Of a stretch of DNA of 64,000 nt, positions 24,201 through 37,921 are shown in pieces (position 1 is the first letter of the stretch; every line of letters starts with the position of its first letter). The position numbers were made by a program, and so were the translations under genes. The stretch comes from Lepidurus packardi. Its lineage: Eukaryota; Arthropoda; Branchiopoda; Notostraca; Triopsidae. The DNA lies in the NCBI GenBank assembly GCA_023053545.1, contig JAKZAN010000074.1, positions 1-64,000 on the forward strand, read 5' to 3'. The notes under the pieces were generated by a model. It was not told the DNA's origin. It saw only the letters and a list, made by a program, of their open reading frames with translations, and did not search any database.

Positions 24201-26300
24201 CTTAATTAATGAATTACTGACTTAATTCATGAATTACTGACTTAATTCATGAATTACTGACTTAACTATGAATTACTGACTTAATTCTTGAATTACTGAC
24301 TTAATTCATGAATTACTGACTTAATTCTTGAATTACTGACTTAACTTATGAATTACTGAATTAATTCATGAATTACTGACTTAATTCCTGAAATAATTAC
24401 TAAATTTTATGAACTACTGACTTAATTCATGAATTACTGACTTAATTCATGAATTACTGACTTAATTCATGAAATGCTGACTTAATTCACGAAATACTGA
24501 CTTAATTCATGAACTACTGACTTAATTCATGAATTACTGACTTAACTAATGAATTACTGACTTAATTCATAAATTAATGACTTAATTCATGAATTACTGA
24601 TTTAATTCATGAATTTACTGACTTAATTCATGAATTACTGACTTAATTTATGAATTACTGAATTAATTCATGAATTACTGACTTAATTTATGAATTACTG
24701 AATTAATTCATGAATTACTGACTTAATTCCTGAAATAATTACTAAATTTTATGAACTACTGACTTAATTCATGAATTAATGACTTAATTAATGAATTACT
24801 GAATTAATTCATGAATTACTGACTTAATTCCTGAAATAATTACTAAATTTTATGAACTACTGACTTAATTCATGAATTAATGACTTAATTAATGAATTAC
24901 TGACTTAATTCATGAATTACTAACTTAATTCATGAATTACTGACTTAATTCATGAATTACTGACTTAATTCAAGAATTACTGACTTAATTCATAATTACT
25001 GACCTTATTCATGAATTACTGACTTAATTCATGAATTACTGACTTAATTAACTAATTACTGACTTAATTCATGAATTACTGACTTAATTCATGAAATGCT
25101 GACTTAATTCATGAATTACTCACTTAATTCACGAAATACTGACTTATTTCATGAACTACTGACTTAATTCATGAATTACTGACTTAATTCATGAATTACT
25201 GACTTAATTCATGAAATGCTGACTTAATTCATGAATTACTCACTTAATTCACGAAATACTGACTTATTTCATGAATAACTGACTTAATTAATGAATTACT
25301 GACTTAATTAATGAATTACTGACTTAATTAATGAATTACTGACTTAATTACTGAATTACTGACTTAATTCATGAATTAATGACTTAATTCATGATTTAAT
25401 TACTTAATTCATGAATTACTGACTTAATTCATGAATTAATTACTTAATTCATAAATTACTGACTTAATTAAATAACTACGGACTTAATTCATGAATTACT
25501 GACTTAATTCATGAATTAATTACTTAATTCATAAATTACTGACCTAATTAAATAACTACGGACTTAATTCATGAATTACTGACTTAATTCATGAATTACT
25601 GACTTAATTCATGAATTACTGACTTAATTCATGAATTACTGACTTAATTCATGAATTACATACTTAATTAACTAATTACTGACTTAATTCATGAAATACT
25701 GACTAAATTCATTAAATACTGACCTAATTCATGAACTACTGACTTATTTCATGAATTACTCACTAAGTTCATGAATTACTCACATAATTCATGAATTACT
25801 CACTAAGTTCATGAATTACTGACTTAATTCATGAATTACTGACTTATTTCATGAATAACTGACTTAATTAATGAATTACTGACTTAATTCATAAATTAAT
25901 GACTTAATTCATGAATTAATGACTTAATTCATGATTTAATGACTTAATTCATGAATTACTGACTTAATTCATGAATTACTGACTTAATTCATGAATTAAT
26001 TACTTAATTCATAAATTACTGACTTAATTAAATAACTACGGACTTAATTCATGAATTACTGACTTAATTCATGAATTACTGACTTAATTCATGAAATACT
26101 GACTTAATTCATGAAATACTGACTTAATTCATGAATTACTGACTTAATTAACTAATAACTGACTTAATTCATGAATTAATTACTTAATTAATAAATTACT
26201 GAATTAATTAAATAACTACGGACTTAATTCATGAATTAGTGACTTAATTTATGAATTATTGACTTCCTTAATTAATTACCGACTTCATTAATGAATTCAT
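18235..26300. repeat. 20-bp satellite array, segment 2a (first variant domain)
   Basis: Continuation of the same array after the BEL/Pao element, with the same variant vocabulary as segment 1: AACTACGGAC, CTCACTAAGTTC, the ATGCAT palindromes at 18,798, 22,500 and 24,171, and a private GAAGTACTG monomer near 18,858 shared with copies near 8.27 and 10.91 kb. The two sides of the insertion therefore belong to one pre-existing array. No gene or other element is visible. The right limit is approximate and marks where monomer types change. Confidence 0.95.
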
Positions 26301-29300
26301 GAAGTAATGACTTAATTAATGAATTACTGCCTTAATGAATTCATGAATGAATTCATGAATTAATGATTTAATTAATTAATTACTGACTTAATTCATGAAT
26401 GACTGACTTAATTCATGAATTATTGACCTAATTCATGAATTACTGACTTAACTCATGAATTACTGACTTAATTCATGAATTACTGACTTAATTCACGAAT
26501 TACTCACTTAATTCATGAATTACTCACTTAATTCATGAATTACTCACTTAATTCATGAATTACTCACTTAATTCATGAATTACTGACTCATGAATTAATG
26601 ACTTGATTCATGAAATAATGACTTAATTCATGAATTACTGACTAAATTAATGAATTAGTGACTTAATTCATGAATTACTGACTAATTTAATGAATTAATG
26701 ACTTATTTCATGAATTAATGACTTAATTCATGAAATACTGACTATCATGAAATACTGACTTAATTCACGAAATAATGACTTAATTCATGAACTACTGACT
26801 TTATTCATGAATTACTGACTTAATTCATAATTACTGACTTGATTCATGAATAAATGACTTAATTCATGAATTACTGACTTAATTAACCAATTACTGACTT
26901 AATTCATGAATTACTGACTTAATTCATGAATTAATTATTTAATTAATAAATTACTGTCTTAATTCATGAATTACTGACTTAATTTATGAATTATTGACTT
27001 CCTTATTGAATTACCGACTTCATTAATGAATTCATGAATTAATGACTTAATTAATGAATTACTGACTTAATGAATTCATGAATGAATTCATGAATTACTG
27101 ACTTAATTCATGAATTACTGACTTAATTCATGAATTACTGACTTAATTCATGAATTACTGACTTAATTCATGAATTACTGACCTATTTAACGAATTTTTG
27201 ACTTAATTCATGAATTACTGACTTAATTCATGAAATACTGACTTACTTCATGAAATACTGACTTAATTCACGAAATAGTGACTTAATTCATGAACTACTG
27301 ACTTAATTAATAAATTACTGACTTAATTAATAAATTACTGACTTAATTAAATAACTACGGACTTAATTAATGAATTATTGACTTCCTTAATGAATTACTG
27401 ACTTCATTAATGAATTCATGAATTAATGACTTAATTCATGTATTACTGACTTAATTAATGAATTGCTGACTTAATTCATGAATTACTGACTTAATTAATG
27501 AATTACTGACCTATTTTACGAATTTGTGACTTAATTCATGAATTACTGACTTAATCTCATGAAATACTGACTTACTTCATGAAAGACTGACTTAATTCAT
27601 GAAATACTGACTTAATTCATGAAATACTGACTTACTTCATGAATTACTGACCTAATTCATGAATTACTGACTAAATTCATGAATTAATGACTTAATTCAT
27701 GAATCACTGACTTAATTCATGAATTACTGACCTATTTAACGAATTTGTGACTTAATTCATGAATTACTGACTTAGTTCATGAAATACTGACTTACTTCAT
27801 GAAATACTGACTTAATTCACGAAATAATGACTTAATTCATGAAATACTGACTTAATTCATGAATTACTGACTAAATTCATGAATTACTGACTTAATTCAT
27901 GAATTACTGACTTAATTCATGAATTACTGACTTAATTCATGAATTACATACTTAATTAACTAATTACTGTCTTAATTCATGAATTACTGACTTAATTTAT
28001 GAATTATTGACTTCCTTATTGAATTACCGACTTCATTAATGAATTCATGAATTAATGACTTAATTAATGAATTACTGACTTAATGAATTCATGAATGAAT
28101 TCATGAATTACTGACTTAATTCATAAATTACTGACTTAATTCATGAATTACTGACTTAATTCATGAATTACTGACTTAATTCATGAATTACTGACCTATT
28201 TAACGAATTTTTGACTTAATTCATGAATTACTGACTTAATTCGTGAAATACTGACTTACTTCATGAAATACTGACTTAATTCACGAAATACTGACTTAAT
28301 TCATGAACTACTGACTTAATTAATAAATTACTGACTTAATTAATAAATTACTGACTTAATTAAATAACTACGGACTTAATTTATGAATTATTGACTTCCT
28401 TAATGAATTACTGACTTCATTAATGAATTCATGAATTAATGACTTAATTCATGTATTACTGACTTAATTAATGAATTGCTGACTTAATTCATGAATTACT
28501 GACTTAATTCATGAATTACTGACCTATTTTACGAATTTGTGACTTAATTCATGAATTACTGACTTAATCTCATGAAATACTGACTTACTTCATGAAATAC
28601 TGACTTAATTCATGAAATACTGACTTAATTCATGAAATACTGACTTACTTCATGAATTACTGACCTAATTCATGAATTACTGACTAAATTCATGAATTAA
28701 TGACTTAATTCATGAATCACTGACTTAATTCATGAATTACTGACCTATTTAACGAATTTGTGACTTAATTCATGAATTACTGACTTAGTTCATGAAATAC
28801 TGACTTACTTCATGAAATACTGACTTAATTCACGAAATAATGACTTAATTCATGAAATACTGACTTAATTCATGAATTACTGACTAAATTCATGAATTAC
28901 TGACTTAATTCATGAATTACTGACTTAATTCATGAATTACTGACTTAATTCATGAATTACATACTTAATTAACTAATTACTGACTTAATTCATGAAATAC
29001 TGACTAAATTCATTAAATACTGACCTAATTCATGAACTACTGACTTATTTCATGAATTACTCACTAAGTTCATGAATTACTCACATAATTCATGAATTAC
29101 TCACTAAGTTCATGAATTACTGACTTAATTCATGAATTACTGACTTATTTCATGAATAACTGACTTAATTAATGAATTACTGACTTAATTCATAAATTAA
29201 TGACTTAATTCATGAATTACTGACTTAATTCATGAATTACTGACTTAATTCATGAATTAATTACTTAATTCATAAATTACTGACTTAATTAAATAACTAC

Positions 29301-32300
29301 GGACTTAATTCATGAATTACTGACTTAATTCATGAATTACTGACTTAATTCATGAATTACTGACTTATTCATGAAATACTGACTTAATTCATGAAATACT
29401 GACTTAATTCATGAATTACTGACTTAATTAACTAATAACTGACTTAATTCATGAATTAATTACTTAATTAATAAATTACTGAATTAATTAAATAACTACG
29501 GACTTAATTCATGAATTAGTGACTTAATTTATGAATTATTGACTTCCTTAATTAATTACCGACTTCATTAATGAATTCATGAAGTAATGACTTAATTAAT
29601 GAATTACTGACTTAATGAATTCATGAATGAATTCATGAATTAATGATTTAATTAATTAATTACTGACTTAATTCATGAATGACTGACTTAATTCATGAAT
29701 TATTGACCTAATTCATGAATTACTGACTTAACTCATGAATTACTGACTTAATTCATGAATTACTGACTTAATTAATGAATTGCTGACTTAATTCATGAAT
29801 TACTGACTTAATTCACGAATTACTCACTTAATTCATGAATTACTCACTTAATTCATGAATTACTCACTTAATTCATGAATTACTCACTTAATTCATGAAT
29901 TACTGACTCATGAATTAATGACTTGATTCATGAAATAATGACTTAATTCATGAATTACTGACTAAATTAATGAATTAGTGACTTAATTCATGAATTACTG
30001 ACTAAATTAATGAATTAATGACTTATTTCATGAATTAATGACTTAATTCATGAAATACTGACTTACTTCATGAAATACTGACTTAATTCACGAAATAATG
30101 ACTTAATTCATGAACTACTGACTTTATTCATGAATTACTGACTTAATTCATAATTACTGACTTAGTTCATGAATAAATGACTTAATTCATGAATTACTGA
30201 CTTAATTAACCAATTACTGACTTAATTCATGAATTACTGACTTAATTCATGAATTAATTATTTAATTAATAAATTACTGTCTTAATTCATGAATTACTGA
30301 CTTAATTTATGAATTATTGACTTCCTTATTGAATTACCGACTTCATTAATGAATTCATGAATTAATGACTTAATTAATGAATTACTGACTTAATGAATTC
30401 ATGAATGAATTCATGAATTACTGACTTAATTCATGAATTACTGACTTAATTCATGAATTACTGACTTAATTCATGAATTACTGACTTAATTCATGAATTA
30501 CTGACTTAATTCATGAATTACTGACCTATTTAACGAATTTTTGACTTAATTAATGAATTACTGACTTAATTCATGAAATACTGACTTACTTCATGAAATA
30601 CTGACTTAATTCACGAAATACTGACTTAATTCATGAACTACTGACTTAATTAATAAATTACTGACTTAATTAATAAATTACTGATTTAATTAAATAACTA
30701 CGGACTTAATTAATGAATTACTGACTTAATTTATGAATTATTGACTTCCTTAATGAATTACTGACTTCATTAATGAATTCATGAATTAATGACTTAATTC
30801 ATGTATTACTGACTTAATTAATGAATTGCTGACTTAATTCATGAATTACTGACTTAATTCATGAATTACTGACCTATTTTACGAATTTGTGACTTAATTC
30901 ATGAATTACTGAATTAATCTCATGAAATACTGACTTAATTCATGAATTACTGACTTAATCTCATGAAATACTGACTTACTTCATGAATTACTGACTTAAT
31001 TCATGAATTACTGACTTATTTCATGAATAACTGACTTAATTAATGAATTACTGACTTAATTCATGAATTAATGACTTAATTAATGAATTAATGACTTAAT
31101 TCATGATTTAATGACTTAATTCATGAATTACTGACTTAATTCATGAATTAATTACTTAATTCATAAATTACTGACTTAATTAAATAACTACGGACTTAAT
31201 TCATGAATTACTGACTTAATTCATGAATTACTGACTTAATTCATGAATTACTGACTTAATTCATGAAATACTGACTTAATTCATGAAATACTGACTTAAT
31301 TCATGAATTACTGACTTAATTAACTAATAACTGACTTAATTCATGAATTAATTACTTAATTAATAAATTACTGAATTAATTAAATAACTACGGACTTAAT
31401 TCATGAATTAGTGACTTAATTTATGAATTATTGACTTCCTTAATTAATTACCGACTTCATTAATGAATTCATGAAGTAATGACTTAATTAATGAATTACT
31501 GACTTAATGAATTCATGAATGAATTCATGAATTAATGATTTAATTAATTAATTACTGACTTAATTCATGAATGACTGACTTAATTCATGAATTATTGACC
31601 TAATTCATGAATTACTGACTTAACTCATGAATTACTGACTTAATTCATGAATTACTGACTTAATTAATGAATTGCTGACTTAATTCATGAATTACTGACT
31701 TAATTCACGAATTACTCACTTAATTCATGAATTACTCACTTAATTCATGAATTACTCACTTAATTCATGAATTACTGACTCATGAATTAATGACTTGATT
31801 CATGAAATAATGACTTAATTCATGAATTACTGACTAAATTAATGAATTAGTGACTTAATTCATGAATTACTGACTAAATTAATGAATTAATGACTTATTT
31901 CATGAATTAATGACTTAATTCATGAAATACTGACTTACTTCATGAAATACTGACTTAATTCACGAAATAATGACTTAATTCATGAACTACTGACTTTATT
32001 CATGAATTACTGACTTAATTCATAATTACTGACTTAGTTCATGAATAAATGACTTAATTCATGAATTACTGACTTAATTAACCAATTACTGACTTAATTC
32101 ATGAATTACTGACTTAATTCATGAATTACTGACTTAATTCATGAATTAATTATTTAATTAATAAATTACTGTCTTAATTCATGAATTACTGACTTAATTT
32201 ATGAATTATTGACTTCCTTATTGAATTACCGACTTCATTAATGAATTCATGAATTAATGACTTAATTAATGAATTACTGACTTAATGAATTCATGAATGA

Positions 32301-34207
32301 ATTCATGAATTACTGACTTAATTCATGAATTACTGACTTAATTCATGAACTACTGACCTATTTAACGAATTTTTGACTTAATTCATGAATTACTGACTTA
32401 ATTCATGAAATACTGACTTACTTCATGAAATACTGACTTAATTCACGAAATACTGACTTAATTCATGAACTACTGACTTAATTAATAAATTACTGACTTA
32501 ATTAATAAATTACTGACTTAATTAAATAACTACGGACTTAATTAATGAATTACTGACTTAATTTATGAATTATTGACTTCCTTAATGAATTACTGACTTC
32601 ATTAATGAATTCATGAATTAATGACTTAATTCATGTATTACTGACTTAATTAATGAATTGCTGACTTAATTCATGAATTACTGACTTAATTCATGAATTA
32701 CTGACCTATTTTACGAATTTGTGACTTAATTCATGAATTACTGACTTAATCTCATGAAATACTGACTTACTTCATGAAATACTGACTTAATTCATGAAAT
32801 ACTGACTTAATTCATGAAATACTGACTTACTTCATGAATTACTGACCTAATTCATGAATTACTGACTAAATTCATGAATTAATGACTTAATTCATGAATC
32901 ACTGACTTAATTCATGAATTACTGACCTATTTAACGAATTTGTGACTTAATTCATGAATTACTGACTTAGTTCATGAAATACTGACTTACTTCATGAAAT
33001 ACTGACTTAATTCACGAAATAATGACTTAATTCATGAAATACTGACTTAATTCATGAATTACTGACTTAATTCATAATTACTGACTTAGTTCATATATTA
33101 ATGACTTAATTCATGAATTACTGACTTAATTAACCAATTACTGACTTAATTCATGAATTAATTACTTAATTAATAAATTACTGACTTAATTAAATAACTA
33201 CGGACTTAATTCATTAATTACTGACTTAATATATGAATTATTGACTTCCTTATTGAATTACCGACTTCATTAATGAATTCATGAATTAATGACTTAATTA
33301 ATGAATTACTGACTTAATTCATGAATTACTGACTTAATTCATGAATTACTGACCTATTTAACGAATTTGTGACTTAATTCATGAATTACTGACTTAATTC
33401 ATGAAATACTGACTTACTTCATGAAATACTGACTTAATTCACGAAATACTGACTTAATTCATGAACTACTGACTTAATTAATGAATTACTGACTTAATTA
33501 ACTAATAACTGACTTAATTCATGAATTAATTACTTAATTAATAAGTTACTGACTTAATTAAGAAATTCCTGACTTAATTAAATAACTACGGACTTAATTC
33601 ATGAATTACTGACTTAATTTATGAATTATTGACTTCCTTAATGAATTACTGACTTCATTAAGGAATTGCTGACTTAATTCATGAATTACTGACTTATTTC
33701 ATGAATTACTGACCTATTTTACGAATTTATGACTTAATACATGAAATACTGACTTAATTCATGAAATAGTGACTTAATTCATGAACTACTTACTTAATTC
33801 ACGAATTACTCACTTAATTCATGAATTACTCACTTAATTCATGAGTTAATCACTTAATTCATGCATTTCTGACTTAATTCTTGAACTATTGACTTAATTC
33901 ATGAATTACTGACTTATTTCATGAATAACTGACTTAATTAATGAATTCCTGACTTAAATAATGAATTACTGAAATTGTTCATGAATTAATGAATTGAATC
34001 ATAAATTACTGACTTATTTAATTAACTACGGACTTAGTTAATAAATTACTGACTTAATTACAGACTTTTTAAAGACTTCATTAATGAATTCATGAATTCA
34101 TGACTTAATAAATGAATTACTGACTTAAGTAATGAATTACTGACTTAATGAATTCATGAATGAATTCATGAATGAATTCATGAATTACTGACTTAATTCA
34201 TGAATTA
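26301..34207. repeat. 20-bp satellite array, segment 2b (second variant domain)
   Basis: Same 20-bp monomer, but new variants become common: TGACCTATTTAACGAATTTG (from about 27,180), GAATTCATGAATGAATTC (from about 26,337), runs of CTCACTTAATTC, and TGACTCATGAATTAATGACT. Higher-order copies are evident. A stretch containing GAATTAGTGACTTAATTTATG appears at about 26.2, 29.5 and 31.4 kb (offsets 3,280 and about 1,892 bp). The last 200 bases before the gypsy element include three tandem GAATTCATGAAT units. No gene is seen. Confidence 0.95.
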
Positions 34208-34213
34208 ATTACT
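34208..34213. repeat. Target-site duplication, left copy (ATTACT), gypsy element
   Basis: ATTACT abuts the TG end of the left LTR and recurs at 38,580-38,585 right after the CA end of the right LTR. Six bases is one more than the commonest Ty3/gypsy value. Because the satellite itself repeats, one of the six matched bases could be chance. Joining the flanks gives GAATTAATTACTTAATTC, a normal monomer variant here. Confidence 0.82.
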
Positions 34214-34311
34214 TGTTGTGTTCTCAAAGAAGGGTTAGTCAAGACTGCTTGTATTGATACCTCGGCTTCCCCACCTGGCATCGCCTCAGGTATAAAGGAC
34301 ACGATACAACA
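34214..34311 (-). repeat. Gypsy 3' LTR (left in the window)
   Basis: This 98-bp LTR has TGTTGT...ACAACA ends, a perfect 6-bp terminal inverted repeat. It differs from 38,482-38,579 only in CTCGG against CACGG near 34,262. TATAAAGG near its inner end reads on the plus strand, antisense to the element, so it is not an obvious promoter for it. Confidence 0.95.
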
Positions 34312-34330
34312 TCTCTCCCTTTTTCTCTTT
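34312..34330 (-). other. Polypurine tract of the gypsy element
   Basis: Directly inside the 3' LTR the plus strand is 19 uninterrupted pyrimidines, so the minus (coding) strand is a 19-base purine run ending exactly at the LTR. This is the expected primer for plus-strand DNA synthesis and fixes the element's orientation. Confidence 0.9.
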
Positions 34331-34570
34331 ACGAACGAAATTAAGAAAAGAAAAGGAAAAGAAAGAAAAGAAAAAAAAGGAGTTGAAACAAAAATACGCG
34401 CTCATTACAAATAAACACTGGTCGGCGTTCGCCCTTCCACTGCTTCGTCTTCTTCTTCTTCTTCTTCTGGCGCCGTTGATCCACTGTCCCACTAGCAACA
34501 CCTCGCTCCTTCATAGGTCGTCCTCCTGTCGTGCGTGAAAAAGAATAAATAAATCTGAATTATCTTATCG
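34331..34570 (-). other. 3' non-coding part of the gypsy element
   Basis: About 240 bases between the pol stop and the polypurine tract. It contains a TCT/AGA microsatellite (34,448-34,468, seven units) and a purine/pyrimidine-skewed stretch. A 71-codon minus-strand frame (Arg-rich then Phe-rich) runs across it into the LTR, but it starts at GTG and is explained by the simple repeats, so I do not call it a gene. No env signal is seen. Confidence 0.7.
34448..34468. repeat. (TCT)7 microsatellite inside the gypsy element
   Basis: Seven perfect TCT units in the 3' non-coding part; on the element's coding strand these are AGA repeats. Likely to vary in length between copies of the element. Confidence 0.9.
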
Positions 34571-37500
34571 CTATGACCCTTTCTTTTTTTCTTTTAATCT
34601 CGCGCTACGCCTCGGCTTCGTTGAATCCTCCGCATCCTTTTCTCTTTTGTGATCTTGATTTGACGGGGCTTGAGTTTCTCCCTCTTTTTCTTGATTGTGG
34701 TCCTGATCCTGTACTTCTGGAATCCTCTTGAAGAAAGAAGCATTCCTTGTGACCGACCGTCCCTCTTTTTTTCCGGCTGTGATCATGGAGCCTTTTACTG
34801 CTGTTATCTTAAAAGGTTCCAATTCGTATCGGCTTTCTTCCTTCTTGAGCAATTTCTTGTCTTTCTGGACGAGTACTTTGTCTCCTAATTTAAGTGCATG
34901 ATTTTTAGTCCGTCGTTTTCGGTCCGTGTAGCTTTTCGCTTTATTTGCGTATGTTGCATTGTGATGCTTGAGGTCGGGTAGCAGGCTTCTGAAGTTTTTT
35001 CTAAATAGCACGTCGGCTGGTTCTTTCCCTAGTGCGGGGTGCGGCGTGGCTCTATAATTACGTAGGAATTTGTTTACTTCTATCTTGAAGTTCTTCTGTT
35101 CAATAGTGCTGGTCCTGATGACTTTTCCTAGTGTTCGCATGAAACGCTCTACCAGCCCATTGGCCTCTGGCCACATCGGTGTCGTTTTTTTGTGTTGAAT
35201 GCCTAATCGTTTGCAGAATTCAGCAAAGTTGCTGCCGTTAAACGGAGGTCCGTTGTCCGTTTTAATGCTTTCCGGGATCCCGAAGGTGGACAATATGCGC
35301 TCGAGTGGCGGTAGTACGTGTTGGTGGGCCGTGGTACGGATGAATTCCACTACTGGAAACCGTGTGAAGTTGTCGATCAATACCATCAATTCTTCACTAG
35401 ATGGCAGTGTTAGGAAATCGAGGCTTACCGTTTGCCAGGGTTTGCTGGGTAGTTCGGACATTTTCAGGGGGTCTCGTTCCGGAGCTCGCGTGGATGCTAT
35501 GCAAGGAACGCATTGTTCTACCATTTCCTGCACTCGTTGATCCATACCCGGAAACCAGACCTTCGTTCGTAAGAGCTGCTTCATTTTGCTTATGCCCAAG
35601 TGTCCTTCGTGTGCTACTTGGACTACGTTCTTTTGAAGGCTCTGGGGCATGCAAATCCTTGCCCCTCGCATGACTACGCCCTCTTTTGTCACCGATAGCT
35701 CGTCGAATATTTGCGAGTAAGGTTTTGCGGCCGTTTTCTTTAGCTCGTACTTTTTTCCTTTTTTAACTGCTTGCTGTACAGCTGCCAGCACATTGTCTTT
35801 CTGCGTTTCTTCCACAATTTGATCTTTCGAGAGCGGGGCGATTAGTGCTTGGTACACGGCAAAGTTAACATATTGCTCCCCTATGATTGCCTGTTTGCAC
35901 TGGGATAATCTGGACGGATTTCTGGACAAAAAATCAGCGGCGTTTTCATTCCCCGGCTGGTATTCTAGCGTGAAATTGAATGGTTGGCTTCGTAACATCC
36001 ATCGTTCTAACCTGGCCGATAATTTTGCTGTTGGTTTGTTGAAAATGCTGACCAGTGGTTTATGGTCTGTTGTAACAAAGAAATGTGCCCCGAGCAGATA
36101 CATTTTGAAGTGCTCGCAGTCCCAAATTATTGCCAGCGCCTCCCTTTCCAGCTGGGAGTATCTTTGCTCTGTATCCGTCAGAGCTTTGCTTGCGAACGCT
36201 ATTACGCTCCTTCGCCCCTGTTCAGTGGATTGCGTTAGTATGGCACCTAATCCTATTGGGCTCGCGTCCACTATAACCTTTGTCTTCCACGTAGGGCTAA
36301 AGAATGCTAACTTTTCTGCGTTTGCTAGCACCGCCTTCAGCTTTACGAATGCTTGCTCGCACTTTTCAGACCAGGTGAACACCGGAGTTTTCTTTCCGGC
36401 TATTAGATTACATAGTGGTTCGGAAATGTCAGCATGATTCGGTATGAACCGGGAGCACCATGTCGTCATTCCCAGAAAGCTTCTTACATCGGCTTTCGTC
36501 GTTGGTGTTGCGAATTCTTTGATCGCTTGCACTTTGCTGGGGTCTGGTTCGACGCCGTTTTCTCCTATTATTAATCCATAAAATCGCACTTTTGTTTTCG
36601 CAAACTTGGTCTTCTTTTCGTTTATCGTTAGATTCTTCTCTCTCAGCCGCTTTAATACTTCTTGGTACCGTTCGTTGTGTTCTTTGAGGTTTCTCGCATG
36701 TACCAAAATGTCATCGGTTGTGTTAATTACTCCTGGTATGCCCTGCAGAAGCTCCCTAATGATGTTGTGAAAAATTTCTGCGGCTGACGTCACCCCGAAA
36801 AACAGTCGTTTATATCGTCGTAGCCCTACGTGAGTCGAGAAGGTGGTAATATATCGAGATTCTTCATGCAATTCTCCTTGATGGTACGCTTGCTTTAGGT
36901 CTAGGACACTGAAAACCTTGGAATTGTTTACATCTGCTAGTAAGTCTTCCAGTGTGGGGATTATGTGCCTCTCTCTTTTAATCGCTTGATTTGGTAGTCG
37001 CATATCGACACACAGACGTATTTCATCGCTGTCTTTCTTTGGGACGATAACGATTGGTGATACCCATGGTGTAGGCCCGTCGACTCTTTCTATGATGTCC
37101 TGCCTTTCTAGCCTCTCTAGTTCTTTTTCGACTAGTGCCCTTTGCTGGAATGGTACTCGCCTGTGAGGTAGAGCGGTTGGTTTTACTGCCTGGTCAATAT
37201 GCAATTTGACTTTAAGCCCGGTATACTTTCCTAGCGGTATGTCGTGCTCTGCCGTTGTTTGTACTGCTCTTATGAATTCCTGCTTTACGTGGGGGGAAAA
37301 ATAAACTAGTTCCAGAGCCTCGGACGCTTTGCGGCTTAGCAAGTAGTTTGCGCTCCCTTCCACGACATATATGGTTTCCCGTGTCGTTTGCTTGGAATTT
37401 TCTACCGAAATTTGCATCCTGACTTTCCCTCTTATTCCCAGTGGTTGCTTTGATTTGAAAGGAAAAATCTTCTTTTCTGTTTTCTTCAGTTTCGGACTTC

Positions 37501-37918
37501 CAATCTTGGCATGTGCCTGTGTGTCTATGATTGTTACCCCTGCTCCGGTGTCTACCAAAAACTTGATTTTGCCGTTCCCCACCTTTGCGCATACCATAGG
37601 ATGTTTGCAACTTTTGTTGGAATTTGTACTTACGAGTTCTGTGACACTGGAGCTGTCCTCGTCTTCTTCCATCTCGTTGACGTTCTGTACCACTTGCTTC
37701 TTGCTTCTGCAAACTCTTTCGAAATGGCCCACCTTTTGACATTTCCGGCATTTTTCTTTTCGGGCTCTACAGTCTTGTAGCTGCTTGTGCCACGCCTTTC
37801 CGCAAAATTTGCATTTCTGATTTTGACGTTTTTGCTTATGTTCCGTTTTGAGTTTGTTGACTTGCCCTTCCTCCTCTTCAGTGTTGGTCTTCATTTCCTT
37901 TAGCTGCTTGCGCACGAG
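34571..37918 (-). CDS. Gypsy nucleocapsid-Pol polyprotein
   Basis: The frame continues without shift from the capsid frame past one TAA. Numbering from the GTG at 37,915 (1,114 residues), zinc knuckles are C35/C38/H43/C49 (C-x2-C-x4-H-x5-C, slightly off the usual spacing) and C56/C59/H64/C69 (canonical). The protease motif is D122-T-G-A. In reverse transcriptase, D339 lies in VLDLKQAYH and the catalytic box is TTDD at 399-402, related to the ISDD variants of this group. RNase H has D550, E590, D617 and D661. Integrase has H769, H772, C802 and C805, then D833, D887 and E923 with the classic 35-residue D-to-E spacing. A basic C-terminal tail follows. There is no good ATG near the start (the first frame codons are CTC GTG), so independent initiation looks unlikely. 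It is probably made, if at all, as part of Gag-Pol by stop read-through or from intact sister copies. All catalytic residues are kept. Confidence 0.93.
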   Translation of the reverse strand, partial: LVRKQLKEMKTNTEEEEGQVNKLKTEHKQKRQNQKCKFCGKAWHKQLQDCRARKEKCRKCQKVGHFERVCRSKKQVVQNVNEMEEDEDSSSVTELVSTNSNKSCKHPMVCAKVGNGKIKFLVDTGAGVTIIDTQAHAKIGSPKLKKTEKKIFPFKSKQPLGIRGKVRMQISVENSKQTTRETIYVVEGSANYLLSRKASEALELVYFSPHVKQEFIRAVQTTAEHDIPLGKYTGLKVKLHIDQAVKPTALPHRRVPFQQRALVEKELERLERQDIIERVDGPTPWVSPIVIVPKKDSDEIRLCVDMRLPNQAIKRERHIIPTLEDLLADVNNSKVFSVLDLKQAYHQGELHEESRYITTFSTHVGLRRYKRLFFGVTSAAEIFHNIIRELLQGIPGVINTTDDILVHARNLKEHNERYQEVLKRLREKNLTINEKKTKFAKTKVRFYGLIIGENGVEPDPSKVQAIKEFATPTTKADVRSFLGMTTWCSRFIPNHADISEPLCNLIAGKKTPVFTWSEKCEQAFVKLKAVLANAEKLAFFSPTWKTKVIVDASPIGLGAILTQSTEQGRRSVIAFASKALTDTEQRYSQLEREALAIIWDCEHFKMYLLGAHFFVTTDHKPLVSIFNKPTAKLSARLERWMLRSQPFNFTLEYQPGNENAADFLSRNPSRLSQCKQAIIGEQYVNFAVYQALIAPLSKDQIVEETQKDNVLAAVQQAVKKGKKYELKKTAAKPYSQIFDELSVTKEGVVMRGARICMPQSLQKNVVQVAHEGHLGISKMKQLLRTKVWFPGMDQRVQEMVEQCVPCIASTRAPERDPLKMSELPSKPWQTVSLDFLTLPSSEELMVLIDNFTRFPVVEFIRTTAHQHVLPPLERILSTFGIPESIKTDNGPPFNGSNFAEFCKRLGIQHKKTTPMWPEANGLVERFMRTLGKVIRTSTIEQKNFKIEVNKFLRNYRATPHPALGKEPADVLFRKNFRSLLPDLKHHNATYANKAKSYTDRKRRTKNHALKLGDKVLVQKDKKLLKKEESRYELEPFKITAVKGSMITAGKKEGRSVTRNASFFKRIPEVQDQDHNQEKEGETQAPSNQDHKREKDAEDSTKPRRSARLKEKKKGS

Positions 37919-37921
37919 TTA
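37919..37921 (-). other. In-frame TAA between capsid and nucleocapsid
   Basis: The codons around it on the minus strand are GCG TTT TAA CTC GTG. Frame is kept on both sides, giving about 1,285 codons with this one stop. No hallmark read-through hexamer such as CARYYA follows, which makes a point mutation slightly more likely than regulated suppression. Confidence 0.9.

Noticed and set aside
26583-31790. TGACTCA (AP-1-type) and TAATTA (homeodomain-type) sites in the satellite
   Set aside because: They match short consensus sites, but they follow from the monomer sequence itself and have no gene nearby, so no regulatory call is justified.
34286-34501. 71-codon minus-strand frame, Arg-rich then Phe-rich
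   Set aside because: It begins with GTG, is built from an AGA microsatellite and the polypurine region, and ends inside the LTR. It does not look like env or an accessory protein.
35883-36437. 184-codon plus-strand frame
   Set aside because: Antisense shadow of the reverse transcriptase and RNase H coding region; no independent support.
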